A stretch of 64,000 nt of DNA, from positions 62,001 to 126,000 of the forward strand of contig JAOWCC010000041.1 in NCBI GenBank assembly GCA_030867875.1. Direction: 5' to 3'. Of the stretch, positions 21,843 through 31,705 are shown one piece after another (within the stretch, counting starts at the first letter, position 1; each line of letters opens with the position of its first letter). The stretch is from Actinernus sp. WN-2022. Its lineage: Eukaryota; Cnidaria; Anthozoa; Actiniaria; Actinernidae. The notes beneath the pieces were generated by a model, which had not been told where the DNA came from, did not search any database, and saw only the letters and a program-made list of their open reading frames with translations. Position numbers and translations under genes: made by a program.

Positions 21843-22987
21843 ACTTCAAACGATGAGCCGAAGGATATAGAAGATATTCACGCAAATCATTAGGCCCACT
21901 ACATCGCTACTTTTATGCTTCAAGTTAGAAAACAAGACGGAAACGAATACGAGCCTACAACGCTCAGATCTTTTATTTCCAGTTTTGATCGGTACCTTCG
22001 AAACAAAGACTATCCTACAACTATAATACAAGGAAAAGAGTTTAGAAAAACAAGAGATATTCTGGTGACTGAGCAAAAAGAGCTAAAGAAGGAAGGGAAA
22101 GGAAATACACCAAACGCAGCTCGTAGTCAAACTGAAGAAGAGGTTGACGTTCTTTATAGTCACAATTTACTCGGTTGTTCCAGTTCAGAGTCCGTCGTCA
22201 ACACAGCATGGTTGAACAATACACATTACTTTGGACTAAGGGGCTGTCAAGAGCACATATATATGAAATGGGGCGATATTGAGCAGAAAACGACAACAAC
22301 CGCCGTTGAATACCTGGAATACATCAAAAGACAGACCAAGACCAGGCCCGGAGCTGATCCAAAGGTTTGTCGCAAAGTGAAGCCAGAACGTTTGCTGTCA
22401 AAGGCAGTGAAAGAGATCCTTTCATAGCTTATCTACTCTACGCTACTAAGAGGCCATATGACATGAAAACTCCGGAAGTCCATTTTATTTGGCCATTAAT
22501 CACACTAAAAATAACATTGTTTTTAAACCCTGGGTTAAGTCAGCTCCAATGGGTGTTAACAAACTAAACTTGCTCATGAAAACAATGGCAAGGAAAGCTG
22601 GATTAAACACGGGGAAAAACGATTCAGAAATTCAATGACGAGGGAATGCCTCCAACGCATATCATGCAATTCTCCGGTCGCAAGAATGTTCAGAGTTTGA
22701 ATAATTATAGCAGCTTCTCTGAAACACAAAAGAGAAATATCTCGGATATTTTGAGCCACCCTGGGCCATCTTCGGGTTTTCAGACAAGCATTGCCAATAC
22801 ACGAGTACACGAGTCATCATTACAGCAGCCCTTGCCTCTTTTTCACGGTGCTTCTATTCAAGGAGGGACATTTAATATTTCCGTCAGTGCCTTAAAACAA
22901 AGTCCTACGTTGTCATTGCTGACTACTAATTCTCCAAAGTCAACAAAGCCATGTTGTCGCTATGTGATTGAATCTGATAGTGACTGA
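21843..22987 (+). pseudogene. Crypton-type tyrosine recombinase (KIAA1958/DUF3504-like), broken
   Basis: The main frame 21915-22427 (170 residues) reads 'RKQDGNEYEPTTLRSFISSF', 'YPTTIIQGKEFRKTRDIL', 'LNNTHYFGLRGCQEHIYMKW', 'YIKRQTKTRPGADPKVCRKV'. The sequence continues after a frame shift near 22370 ('FAVKGSERDPFIAYLLY') and again in 22646-22987 ('MPPTHIMQFSGRKNVQSLNN', 'YSSFSETQKR'). The order matches Crypton-derived recombinases. The His-x-x-Arg box expected before 'PPTHIMQ' is missing and the later 'SGHKN' His is Arg here, so the enzyme is dead. Cryptons move as DNA through a tyrosine recombinase. It lies in the intron between FN3 domains 7 and 8, on the sense strand. Confidence 0.75.
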
Positions 22988-23118
22988 ATTGAATCTGACT
23001 GCAAACTAATTAAACGTACATTTTAAACACTTTTATCAACATGCATTACCAAATGTGTTTTGATGAGATAAAGTCAATATCAAAATCATTTATTCTCGTG
23101 TGATGTATAATAAACAGC

Positions 23119-23203
23119 AAGTGTTTTGTACGAGTTTTATTCACTCGTTGTGAAGCTTGAGAACACAGCTCGTGAATAAAAACCCGTACACCCCACTTGC
23201 TAT
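23119..23203. repeat. imperfect inverted repeat 3' of the Crypton-like sequence
   Basis: Left arm 'gcaagtgttttgtacgag' with 'ttttattcac' pairs with right arm 'gtgaataaaa' and 'cccgtacaccccacttgc'. The hairpin lies 130 bases after the Crypton stop codon and may be a separate small MITE. Confidence 0.65.
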
Positions 23204-23445
23204 GAAGTAATCTCTATAGATGGTATATCTTGGCATTATATGTTTTCATACAAACTCAATAAATACATTTAAGGAACAAAAAGAAAAATAGTGGGTATGA
23301 AATTAGTATTATGTAGCAATATTGAAAGAACAACACTGAAGGTGTATCTGTTGAGGTTGAAAACTAAAGTATGCTGAAATGTTTACTAGGAAATTAACAT
23401 GCAAAATTAATGATACATATGTATGTCAAATGTATTTTTTTCTAG

Positions 23446-23742
23446 TTCCCAGTGCACCAGCACATTTATCAGTTCTCAGGACGGAATCAAACACCATTTA
23501 TCTTCGTTGGAAGAAGTTACAACAAGAGTCTATCAATGGTATATTGTTAGGTCATCGCGTTTTCTTCAGGAAATCAAACTACTCTCGAGATCCTAATAAC
23601 ATTACGACGGGACCTCAGTGGAATGAAGCAATTCTGAGTAACCTCAAGCCATTTACAAAGTACTCCATAGAGATATGTGGATTCACCAAGAAAGGAAATG
23701 GAAAAAGGATTAAAGACCTTGTTGTACAAACAAGAGAAGGCG
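23446..23742 (+). CDS. RTK exon: FN3 domain 8
   Basis: Length 297, phase 1-1; acceptor 'ttctag' ending at 23445, donor 'gtaagt' at 23743. Canonical: 'VPSAPAHLSVLRTESNTIYL', 'RWKKLQQESINGILLGHRVF', 'LSNLKPFTKYSIEICGFTKK'. Closest in style to domain 4, completing the second four-domain group. Confidence 0.85.
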
Positions 23743-24383
23743 GTAAGTATGAAATGTCGCATAACTCAGTCAAGTAAATTGTTGGCTATTAAGGGTTTTT
23801 GAATGAGCTGCAAAAGTGCAGAAATTATCTTTCATTTCCCAGAGGAAATTAATACTCCAAATACAAGAACAATTCAAGAATACGAAGGGGCTTTAATGTT
23901 TTGAAACTTTTGTAATGTTTGCCAGCGAAATCACACGAGCTATTGTATGTAACTCAACCTTTACTCGTACATGACTAAAACTACAACGTATACAAAACGT
24001 CCGAGCACATGTAGCCTTATCACGTGACTCTACAGACCAATCATAACACATAACACATAACACTCCTTTCTCCCTAAGGAAAATAAATCCTAACGAGGAG
24101 AACATTGTTCAAAGTTCCTTGAATCACATCTGTTCAATCAGACGTTCTCGGGGCTTCCTAGATATATGTGGGTACCGCTTTCTGCTTCAGGTACTTGTTT
24201 CTCTGGTAATGTAGTGGAAAAACTAGGTGTTGCAGGTGAGTGGGTATAGTCTCTTGTGAAGGCTTCTGGATTCGAGGGTATTACGTGATGTGATAGAACT
24301 GGTTCCTCTGTAGTTTCTGTTGTTTGTGGTTATATCAGGTTCCAGATAGATCCTTCAGCTGATCTATGTGTCACTTCCACATA

Positions 24384-24638
24384 TTATCTTCGACCTGCAC
24401 ACGATAGGTCACGGGGCCAAGTGTCTTGATTCTTCCTAAAATCTGAAACCAGTACCGGGTCTCTAACACTGAACTCTCTTCTCGGTGCACTTCTCTTCCA
24501 CTTTGTTGGCTTAGCTACTTTCTTCCTAAGGTCTGGACGTAATAAGTGTAGCCTGGAGCGCAGTCTGGGATTCATGAGTAATTCTGCAGGTGTACATCCA
24601 GTTACTGTGTGTGGCGTGGTGCGATACTTATGCATCAA
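24384..24638 (-). pseudogene. Gypsy integrase C-terminal part
   Basis: Reads 'HKYRTTPHTVTGCTPAELLM' and 'VRDPVLVSDFR' on the minus strand, the usual 'Y(R/N)-TPH-TTG-(S/T)PAELL' motif of Gypsy integrases and the following basic domain. The frame is cut off at 24638, where the nested insertion begins; the upstream integrase resumes at about 26390. Confidence 0.75.
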
Positions 24639-24639
24639 T

Positions 24640-26390
24640 CAGCGGCTTCCCCCTGGGGCCGACCCCCGGGGACCCTGGGGGATGTGTCCAAACGCCCATT
24701 CAAACCTCATCTAATCCCCCTGGGTATGGGGCAGGAGAATTTTGACAAATCCCCTCCCTCTGGGGCAAATATAATGGGTCCCTGTAATATACGTTAACAA
24801 ATATCAGTTACATATCACCTATAGATCTTTGCAGTAGTAGCACACAAATGATGGCAGTTGCTCGACCCTCTTCTTGCTAATCTTTACACAGGGGCCATGG
24901 TACCAGATGAAGCAGCTGGGCCCTCGTTTGTCACACTGGATCATGAAACTATAGAAGATCACAATGACCTATTAATGTATATAATGTTACACGTTGATGA
25001 AAAATGCAGTAATATATATTTATGTTTTAAAAGACCATTTTCGGACAGTTTTAATACCCTTCTTCTGGACCTCTACAAAAACACCACGTCTCATCATCAT
25101 CATGCTGCTCGTCTGGCACGGCAGTCTTGGCTCTTGCTTCTTTGTAAGGAATAGAAAAGAAATCAATCGACACTAGTGTTTTGAAAGACAACTGAAATAC
25201 TGTGTGATTGTTGTACAGACCTGTCATTTGAAATCTACTGAAATCTACAAAAGCCATATTCAAGTAAAGTACCTTGTCTTTTTCTTGTTTGCCGTCGTTT
25301 TCCGGCTGCTTTCTTCGCACCTGCCTTACGTCGCTGTGTTATTACCTCCAAATGTTCTTTCCACATTTGTATACTATCAATATCTAGAAGATGTGTCTTC
25401 GCTAATTCTTCCACGTCATAGTTGCCAGCCTTGAATGCAGCCTCCAGAGCATCTTTCGGTGGTACTTTCATGTACATGCTGTTTCCTTGGTGTTTGCGAT
25501 AATGTTCTAAATTATCATTAGGTTCCAAGAAATGCCCAGTACAGGTTCCAATGCATTTTGTGCATGGCCCATCCCATGGTTTAGTGCCATCTGGAATTGG
25601 GAGTGGTAAATAGGACAAAGGGGGACCACCTTCATACCAGCAAGGTTCTTCATCAGGCTTAACAGCTGAACACACACGATGAGGGCAGTCCTCCTTATAA
25701 CATAGTAGTAACTGAAACAAGTAATTACTTCGTAGTCCCTTGACCATATGCCGTTCTCGAAGATTCCATATCTCCTCAAAATGCTCATACAACTGTGGGT
25801 GACTCGTTCTTAATTGTTGTTTTGCCTTTTGTGATCCCTTTAGAAATGTATCCAGATATTGCCGCCGTTCCTGGAGTTTTTTGGCAAAATCATCCTTACT
25901 TACTTTGAACAGAATAATGTGTGATTCTCGAAAGGGTGTGCCATTACACTTATTCATGTATACGTCAACAGCAGTTTGAAGATTTCTCTCAAGCTGTTCA
26001 TAGTTAATACCACCGTTAACATCAAAGTTTGACCCAATTGTATAGTTGATGGTATGAAAATATTTGAGTGACCCATACTAAAGCAACCATTCTGTAACTC
26101 GACTCGATTGAGATAAGAAGAACCATTGCATCTTGGAATGATTAGTGTGCAGACCTTTCCTAGTTCTAAGTGCCGTTCTGTTGCTAAGAACTGGACTTCG
26201 AGATGTGCAGGTCCCTAGTCACCAGCACCATCAACTCGAATGCAATCAATAAGAGTATTGTCCATTCGGCATTCAAAGTCAGGCTTCTTTTGTAACATAT
26301 ACATATCTGCCATATGCTGTGCGGTTTTTTTAGGATAAATCATCTGAGGCTTTACCATCCCTGCTGACATTTGTGATGATGTCATCTTCT
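24640..26390 (-). mobile_element. nested insertion carrying a PHD-finger gene
   Basis: This block divides the Gypsy integrase between 'GESDTLPEKM' (26484 frame) and 'HKYRTTPHTVTG' (24638 frame). It has its own minus-strand gene with introns, so it is not a processed copy. The left border region (24645-24790) is unusually GC-rich with runs such as 'ccctggggccgacccccg'. No terminal inverted repeat or target duplication was resolved; both borders share only short 'catc' sequence. Exact ends are uncertain by some tens of bases. Confidence 0.6.
24819..26390 (-). pseudogene. PHD-finger, transposase-like gene of unrecognised class
   Basis: Minus-strand exons join in phase: one down to 25273, then 25139-25058, then 24948-24819 with stop TAG at 24821. 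The 3' exons give a PHD zinc finger: 'WCFCRGPEEG', 'FMIQCD', 'SCFIWYHGPC', 'SFVCYYC', which has the C4-H-C3 spacing with the W-Y-H core. Upstream is a Cys-rich block ('CYKEDCPHRVC', 'CWYEGGPPLSYLPLPIPD', 'GPCTKCIGTCTGHFLEP'). Earlier still come 'LIDCIRVDGAGD', 'LNRVELQNGC', 'GHSNIFIPST'. The frame has an in-frame TAG at 26215-26217 and a shift near 26040; from 26030 to the end it is open (240 residues from Met 25957, plus the PHD exons). PHD fingers read histone tails. The acidic 'VDGAGDE' patch could be the start of an RNase H-like transposase, but that is inference. I recall similar reading frames in other cnidarian genomes but cannot name the family. Confidence 0.65.
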
Positions 26391-26884
26391 CGGGAAGAGT
26401 ATCTGATTCTCCTTTCAAGGCTTTCATGGCTTGTTTGAAGGTTCTTACTGGCCGTTCTATTTTCACCAGGATGGTATGGCGCACTGAGTATCTGCCTGAT
26501 GTGTTCGACTTCAGGAACCCATTAAACTCCTGTTGCTACAAATTGAGGGCCATTATCAGATACCAATTCTTCGGGCAGCCCATGTTTAGCAAACACTGAA
26601 CGTAGGGCTTGTACTGTGGCTTCAGCAGTTGTACAGGATATACCCAGCACGTCTAACCATTTGAACTTGGCATCGATAATAACTAGGAAAGACTCGCCGA
26701 TAAATGGACCATAATAGTCAACATGTACTCTCTGCAAGGGGCGGTGTGGCCAGATACATGGGTTGTCCGAAGTAACAGCTGTTTTATTATTCATTGTTTG
26801 ACAGGTTTCACAGTCCTTCGCCATCTGTTCAATTCCGCTGTCCAGTTTTGGCCACCATACGTGCAGCCTAGCTAATGTTTTCAT
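26391..26884 (-). pseudogene. Gypsy integrase zinc-binding and catalytic core
   Basis: The frame 26884-26522 reads 'LHVWWPKLDSGIEQMAKDCE' with 'CETCQ' (end of the HHCC zinc finger), 'LQRVHVDYYGPFIGE' (first catalytic Asp) and 'LPEELVSDNGPQFVA' (second Asp). The next frame from 26484 has 'ERPVRTFKQAMKAL', whose Glu would be the third catalytic residue. A frame break near 26500 separates them. The enzyme joins element cDNA to host DNA. Confidence 0.78.
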
Positions 26885-26899
26885 CCTTACTAGTCTATG

Positions 26900-27738
26900 C
26901 CAAGATGATTGAAGTATAGCTCTGCTAACACAGTTTCATGATGTTTCTTTGGGATTACTACTACTCGTGTACCTTCAGCTCGCATCCGTCTTCCACTGTG
27001 AGTTCATTTGTTTTTATGTAATACATCTCCAGGTTAGCCGGAAATTCCTATTTATAAGGCCATCCTTGAAGAGGGAAGTGCACTACCCTGGACAGTACTG
27101 GGTTGCGAGCTGTATCATCTCGAAGATGTCTGGCATTTACTGGCACTCTAGCTACTTGGAGCTAGTTTACCTCTTCCGCTTCTTCTTCCAAAAAGCTTGT
27201 GTTTCAGTGGCTTTACGCGGTAGCCTGTTAAATGCATCGGCACTAGCATTCTGCTTGTATGCGCGGTACTTAATGTCAAACTGGTATACGGAGAGCTGTA
27301 TTGCCCATCTTCATAGGCATGATGCAGCTAAGGGTGGTATCCCTTTTCCTGGTACAAAACAGGAACGTTAGAATCTACGGCCACACAGGAACTGCTGGAA
27401 CTTACGTATTCCAAAGATAATTGCCAGTGCTTCTTTATCAATGACTTAGTAATTCTTCTCTGCGTTGGTTAATGATCGTGAGTCATAAGCAATTGGACGT
27501 TCATTCCCCTCGGCAGTGATATGTGATATCATCGCTCCCAGTCCCACTGGTGATACGTATATGCTAACTGCACTTTCAACTTGGGGTTATAGTGAACTAA
27601 CACTCTGGATGGGGCCAGAGTGTCTTTGAGTTTTTGAAACGAATCTGTACGCTCTTGACTCCAACACCACTTTGTACCGTTTGTCAGTAGCTGGTTTAGT
27701 AGACTAACCAAGATGGACATACTCGGAATGAACTTCCT
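26900..27738 (-). pseudogene. Gypsy RNase H and connection region
   Basis: On the minus strand, 27738 down reads 'KFIPSMSILVSLLNQLL' and 'KWCWSQERTDSFQKLKDTL', then 'RVLVHYNPKLKVQLA', the usual boundary of Gypsy reverse transcriptase and RNase H. Near 27230 comes 'ADAFNRLPRKA', the 'ADALSRLP' box at the end of RNase H. The frame between is broken in several places. Confidence 0.65.
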
Positions 27739-28151
27739 TATGACTCCACGCTATACAAGAGAAAAAGAAGCTGGTCGTGATTTCTCTGTCACAGCTACTA
27801 AATGCTGGAACAAATTACCTGTTAGCCTAAGACTCTCCGCCTCTGTCAATATTCTTAAGTCTGCCCTTTACAAGCATTTTCGCACCTTTCAAAAAAGCTT
27901 CGAACAGTTCACTACTTTTTTTAGATACACAATTTATCCTTAGTTAACTTGGTAATGTTGATTCTTCTTAATGTATACATTTATATATCTTGTAAATATG
28001 TAATTTTAGCTTAACTTAGTATAGCCTTATTATATGTCCTTATCGTACTATGTCTTCCATGTGTTGTCCTGCGAGGGCCACGAGTTTATTAGTGCTTTGT
28101 ACTATTTAGTGTTACCCTCTTGAAATAAAGTTGATTGATTGACTGATTGAT
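27739..28151 (+). mobile_element. 5'-truncated LINE tail inserted in the Gypsy element
   Basis: The plus strand reads 'PRYTREKEAGRDFSVTATKC', 'WNKLPVSLRLSASVNILKSA', 'LYKHF', a CR1/L2-type polyprotein end, to a stop near 27943. A short 3' untranslated part ends in 'tgaaataaagttgattgatt' and a 'gattgatt' microsatellite, the typical 3' end of such LINEs. On both sides the Gypsy frame continues ('GLVNYY' on one side, 'KFIPSM' on the other). No clear target duplication was seen. Confidence 0.75.
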
Positions 28152-28431
28152 TGGTAATAGTTCACTAATCCTAGAAATGACAGAAGCTCAGTTTTGTTCT
28201 GCGGCTCACGTACTTCCAGTATAGCTTGCACCTTCTTTGGAGATAGATGGATACCATGGTGGTCAACTACAAAGGCAAAATACTCCACTTGAAGCTGCAT
28301 AACGACACATTTTGACTTCTGGAATTTGACTTCAGACAAATCAAATTTCTTGAATGTCTGATGTAAGTTCTCAACATGCTATTCGTTATATACTCCTGTG
28401 AGGATCAAATAATCTAGTATCCCACCAGCAT
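28152..28431 (-). pseudogene. Gypsy reverse transcriptase, C-terminal part
   Basis: The minus strand reads 'VKFQKSKCVVMQLQVEYFAF', 'VVDHHGIHLSPKKVQAILEV', 'ELLSFLGLVNYY', matching the segment after the YxDD box. It stops abruptly where the LINE tail is inserted and, at the other end, at the 9-base duplication of the MITE. Confidence 0.78.
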
Positions 28432-28440
28432 GACTTACAC
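28432..28440. repeat. 9-bp target site duplication, left copy
   Basis: 'gacttacac' directly before the left terminal inverted repeat of the MITE; the identical copy is at 29528-29536. Confidence 0.9.
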
Positions 28441-29527
28441 TAGCCTGATTTTCAGACGGTACGAGGTCGTCCGCTCACTTCCTCCCCCTCCCCGTCTGAT
28501 GGACTTCATAGACTTTCATGTTCTTGACGTCATCAACCTTTGTTTTTACAATAAGCCAATACGAACACGCGTAAGAATTGAAGCGTGAAGTGTAGAACAG
28601 TCGTGCAGTGGCGGCTTTTACTAGTTGGATCTATTAGCATTCATGCACTGGAAAAAACATTCTACAGCTTCAAACTTCTGTCGATTTCTCAGAATGGTAT
28701 CCTGTTTGAGCTGCTGTGGTTCTTTGGAGAGCAGGAACGTTTTAAACGGAGGTTTGCGTGCAGTATTTACAGGACAGTGTATGAGAATGCATACAAGAAA
28801 TATCACCCTCGATTACTGTGAGTTGATGCCGTAAAGTTTATGACTGTGATCTTAGAACTTTTACGCTTTTACTTTTATTTATAAAACGTTTTGAAGCTTG
28901 ATATGTATGCCGATTAGTCACACGAGACCCTATAGTTGTCCTAGTGTAGTTTTCTTGGTATCAGAGATTGTTTTAACCGGACATTTTGTGCAAAGTTTAG
29001 ATGCCATGCATTTGGCATTGCCGTACATGAACTTACGGAAGTGTATTCATAATTCGGAAAACAAAAGTATTCAGCCAAGTGCCATGAAACGTTTTCCATA
29101 ACATACTTAGTATGTGTGTTCACTCCTGCAGAAAAAAAACATAATATTCTATGAAAGATTTGGTCTTCTAAAAGCCAAAAACCTAGGAGAATGTTTGAGA
29201 TCGAATGCATGAGATTTGTAAGCGGAGGAAGATTAGTGATTTACCAAATTCGCAAACACTTCGTTTCGATGAATGAACGATTCCGATGCTTTCTTCTGCT
29301 CTGGATATAGATTCGAAATCCTGAAAACTTTGCAACTTCGGTTGACACACTGCTCAAGTTCTTCGCCAACGCCATTTAGAAAAATATGCGAGCACATTCC
29401 TTAAATTCCAGACTTTGCCAAATTGGTTGAAATTATGACGTCAGGAACATGAAAGTCTACGAAGTCCATCAGACGGGGAGGGGGAGGAAGTGAGCGGACG
29501 ACCTCGTACCGTCTGAAAATCAGGCTA
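28441..29527. mobile_element. MULE-like MITE, 1087 bp, terminal inverted repeats of about 95 bp
   Basis: Both ends start with 'tagcctgattttcagacggt' in inverted orientation and match for about 95 bases with two or three changes. The element is flanked by a perfect 9-base duplication, 'gacttacac', which restores an uninterrupted Gypsy sequence when removed. Long inverted repeats with 9-base duplications are typical of Mutator-like elements. The inside has only short frames (the longest about 80 residues, 28585-28821), none recognisable, so it is nonautonomous. The copy at 41510-42313 has related ends. Confidence 0.88.
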
Positions 29528-29536
29528 GACTTACAC
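29528..29536. repeat. 9-bp target site duplication, right copy
   Basis: 'gacttacac' directly after the right terminal inverted repeat; identical to 28432-28440. Confidence 0.9.
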
Positions 29537-30235
29537 CATCCAGCATCTTGTCTATGATCTGTTGGAAAATGGCCGGTGCAGCTGGGACTGCAAATGGGAG
29601 TCAGTATACCGGTTCAACCCTAAGTGGGAGGTTGTGGTAATTATAGAGATTTCTAGTACTACCTGTTGGTAGGCGTTACTTAGATCTAATTTAGTGAATA
29701 GCTGTCCCTCATTAACTTTTGGTAAACAGTTCCTCCGGTGTAAGCATTGTTACTCAGGTACAACTAGGTATGGATTTAAAGTTACCTTAAAATCTCCACA
29801 AATCCTAACTGTCCCATTAGGCTTCAGCAACGGGTATAATAGGTGTAGCCCAATCTGAACTCTCTACTTTCTTCAATACTCTGTTTTTCTCTAATCTTTG
29901 CAGCTCTGCTGCGACCTTTCCTTTCAGAGCATAAGGTACTGGGCGGGGCTTGAAATACTTTTCTTTTAACTTAGCAGTAACCCCTTTGATGGTATATCAT
30001 TTACCATCAAACAGTCATATCTCTGTTGGGTACTGTTGAATCACATCTTCGAACTTGGGTGTAGGCTGGTTTGTCTGGTGAACTTTGCTAAGTTCTTTCC
30101 AGTCCATTTTGGAAAGCCAATTCTTCCCCATCAGGATGTTCCATCAATGCTGACAATCACAGGTAGATCTGCTTCTTGGGAATGATACTGAACATGAACT
30201 GTGATTTCTCCAAAATTTCCAAAATTTCCATTACT
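29537..30235 (-). pseudogene. Gypsy protease end and reverse transcriptase N-terminal part
   Basis: From 30235 down the minus strand reads 'GEITVHVQYHSQEADLPVIV', the aspartic protease C-terminal region, then '[20 protein letters not shown]' and '[20 protein letters not shown]', then 'TPIIPV' and 'KLDLSNAYQQV' (catalytic Asp of reverse transcriptase). Several frame shifts and stops are present. Confidence 0.72.
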
Positions 30236-30491
30236 TCACGCGGTGAGGGTACCTGAAGGCTTTTCCTACGTTCGATCGTCAATTTCGAATATGGCGTCAC
30301 CGATGTCCTAGATTTTCTTGATTTACTTGTTTCCCTTCGACGTTTTATTAAGCATTGCAAATAATGAAAGAATCAAACATGATTCCTCTTCATAGAAAGC
30401 CTTAAGTTTCTTTTAAGGTCGACGAAGCTTTTTTTATATAAAGAGGCATACTAGTTCCGATAAACATTAACACTGCCATTCTTCTTTGTAG

Positions 30492-30785
30492 TTCCCAGTA
30501 TGGCTCCACAGGGTTTGAATGTGACTGTATTGAATTCTACAAGTTTGTACATTGAGTGGCATCCAGTCCCCGTGGGATATCGTAATGGAAAGATATTAAC
30601 TTACATCGTGTACAACAATGGCGAGCAGTCACTAACAACCGTTCCTAACAATGGTTCAACAACTATCCACACTACTTTGAGAAATTTAAGGCCGTACGTC
30701 ACTTACAACATAAGCATCGCTGCCAAGACCAGGGTAGGAAAAGGTATCAAATCACTGGGAGTCATTGCACGAACAACGGAAGACG
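30492..30785 (+). CDS. RTK exon: FN3 domain 9
   Basis: Length 294, phase 1-1; acceptor 'tttgtag' ending at 30491, donor 'gtaagt' at 30786. Reads 'VPSMAPQGLNVTVLNSTSLY', 'IEWHPVPVGYRNGKILTYIV', 'LRNLRPYVTYNISIAAKTRV'. Strongly canonical, with several N-glycosylation sites; the 'YRNGKI' turn resembles 'HRNGKI' of domain 5. Confidence 0.87.
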
Positions 30786-30837
30786 GTAAGTATAAAGTGT
30801 TTTATGCAAAGGACTATTTACACGGTATAAATATTAC

Positions 30838-31705
30838 TTACAACTGTCGCATGCAATAGGACATTTGTATGATGACGTCACATACAACAACTACCAGAAC
30901 TCTTTGCGCGAATCCTTCTGTTCTTCTAATTTGGACCATTGTCTTGGAATTCTCAAAGGAGTTTAAAAATATGAATGACAAAAACAATTCGAAAAGGATT
31001 CTGGTAGTTGTAGTAAAATGACGCCAAAATGAAAATGTACCATTTAATTACACTCAAACAACACGCTTTTCGCTCACAACACACGAAATTTATATGCTAG
31101 TCGTATCGGTTTTTTAATCAATTAGTTTTCGTTTCCACAATTAAACAACCTCTTCATTAGGTTTTGGGTTTCCTCGACCGTAAAACTCGTCGACTCTCTC
31201 TATTTATGTTTTATATCGAGTGACTGCGTTGATGAATTGTATTTACTTTCCGTCGTTTTGAAATGATCGTCCCCAATACTCTCCCCCTCAGTAGAACATT
31301 GGTACAAAATACGTTATTTCTATTGTTCTCAACTACGGCTGTGTTGCACGATTGTGTTGATTGTGTTATACGCAAGTTGTAGGGTTGATTTATACCAAGC
31401 AATCCGTGTTGTAAGCTAATGGGCCTTTTGCAGGAATACAATCATGTACGTATATTTAAAGGCACTTGTACGAGATCGGTAGTGTTATTAGCAAAACCTG
31501 TTTGTAAATGCTATTTTCCACCTCCAATCGATTGTCGATCTTTCTAAATCAACGCTTTTAAAGATAGCTTGCCGTACAGCATCCATGGCAACGCGTTTCC
31601 CATGGGGATTACGAGCTCAATTCATTCGCTAACGACGTATTATATCAGCTCGTGACTGTTTCCTGCAAAAGTCCTATTGTATGCGACAAAGTTGTACTTT
31701 GTAAA
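30838..31705. mobile_element. MITE-like element with about 34-bp inverted ends
   Basis: The left end 'acaactgtcgcatgcaatag' followed by 'gacatttg' pairs with the right end (inverted) 'tgtcgcatacaataggac'. Inside, 30880-30905 ('acaactaccagaa') pairs with 30995-31015 ('ttctggtagttgt'), forming an internal hairpin. The part 31461-31660 recurs at 51619-51780. No target duplication was resolved. It begins 50 bases after FN3 domain 9. Confidence 0.5.
31461..31660. repeat. dispersed repeat, copy 1
   Basis: Begins 'ggcacttgtacgagatcggt' and matches 51619-51780 with few changes over the first 100 bases ('gcaaaacctgtttgtaaatg', 'attgtcgatcttt'), then more loosely. Confidence 0.75.

Larger units (their letters stand above)
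24384..30235 (-). mobile_element. Ty3/Gypsy retrotransposon, internal region, with three nested insertions
   Basis: Minus-strand order from 30235 down is protease region, reverse transcriptase, RNase H, integrase, which is the Gypsy order. The parts are separated by a MITE (28441-29527), a LINE tail (27739-28151) and a PHD-gene insertion (about 24640-26390). Removing these leaves neighbouring consensus parts side by side. Stops and shifts occur throughout, so no part is functional. It lies in the intron between FN3 domains 8 and 9, antisense to the receptor. I did not find long terminal repeats with certainty. Confidence 0.78.

Noticed and set aside
24858..25154. Plus-strand frame with a His-rich stretch
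   Set aside because: It overlaps the PHD exons on the other strand, which have proper splice signals and a zinc-finger pattern; the plus frame is a shadow.
26949..27371. Plus-strand frame of 140 residues
   Set aside because: It lies opposite the Gypsy RNase H region, whose minus-strand motifs are recognisable; hydrophobic composition is a by-product.
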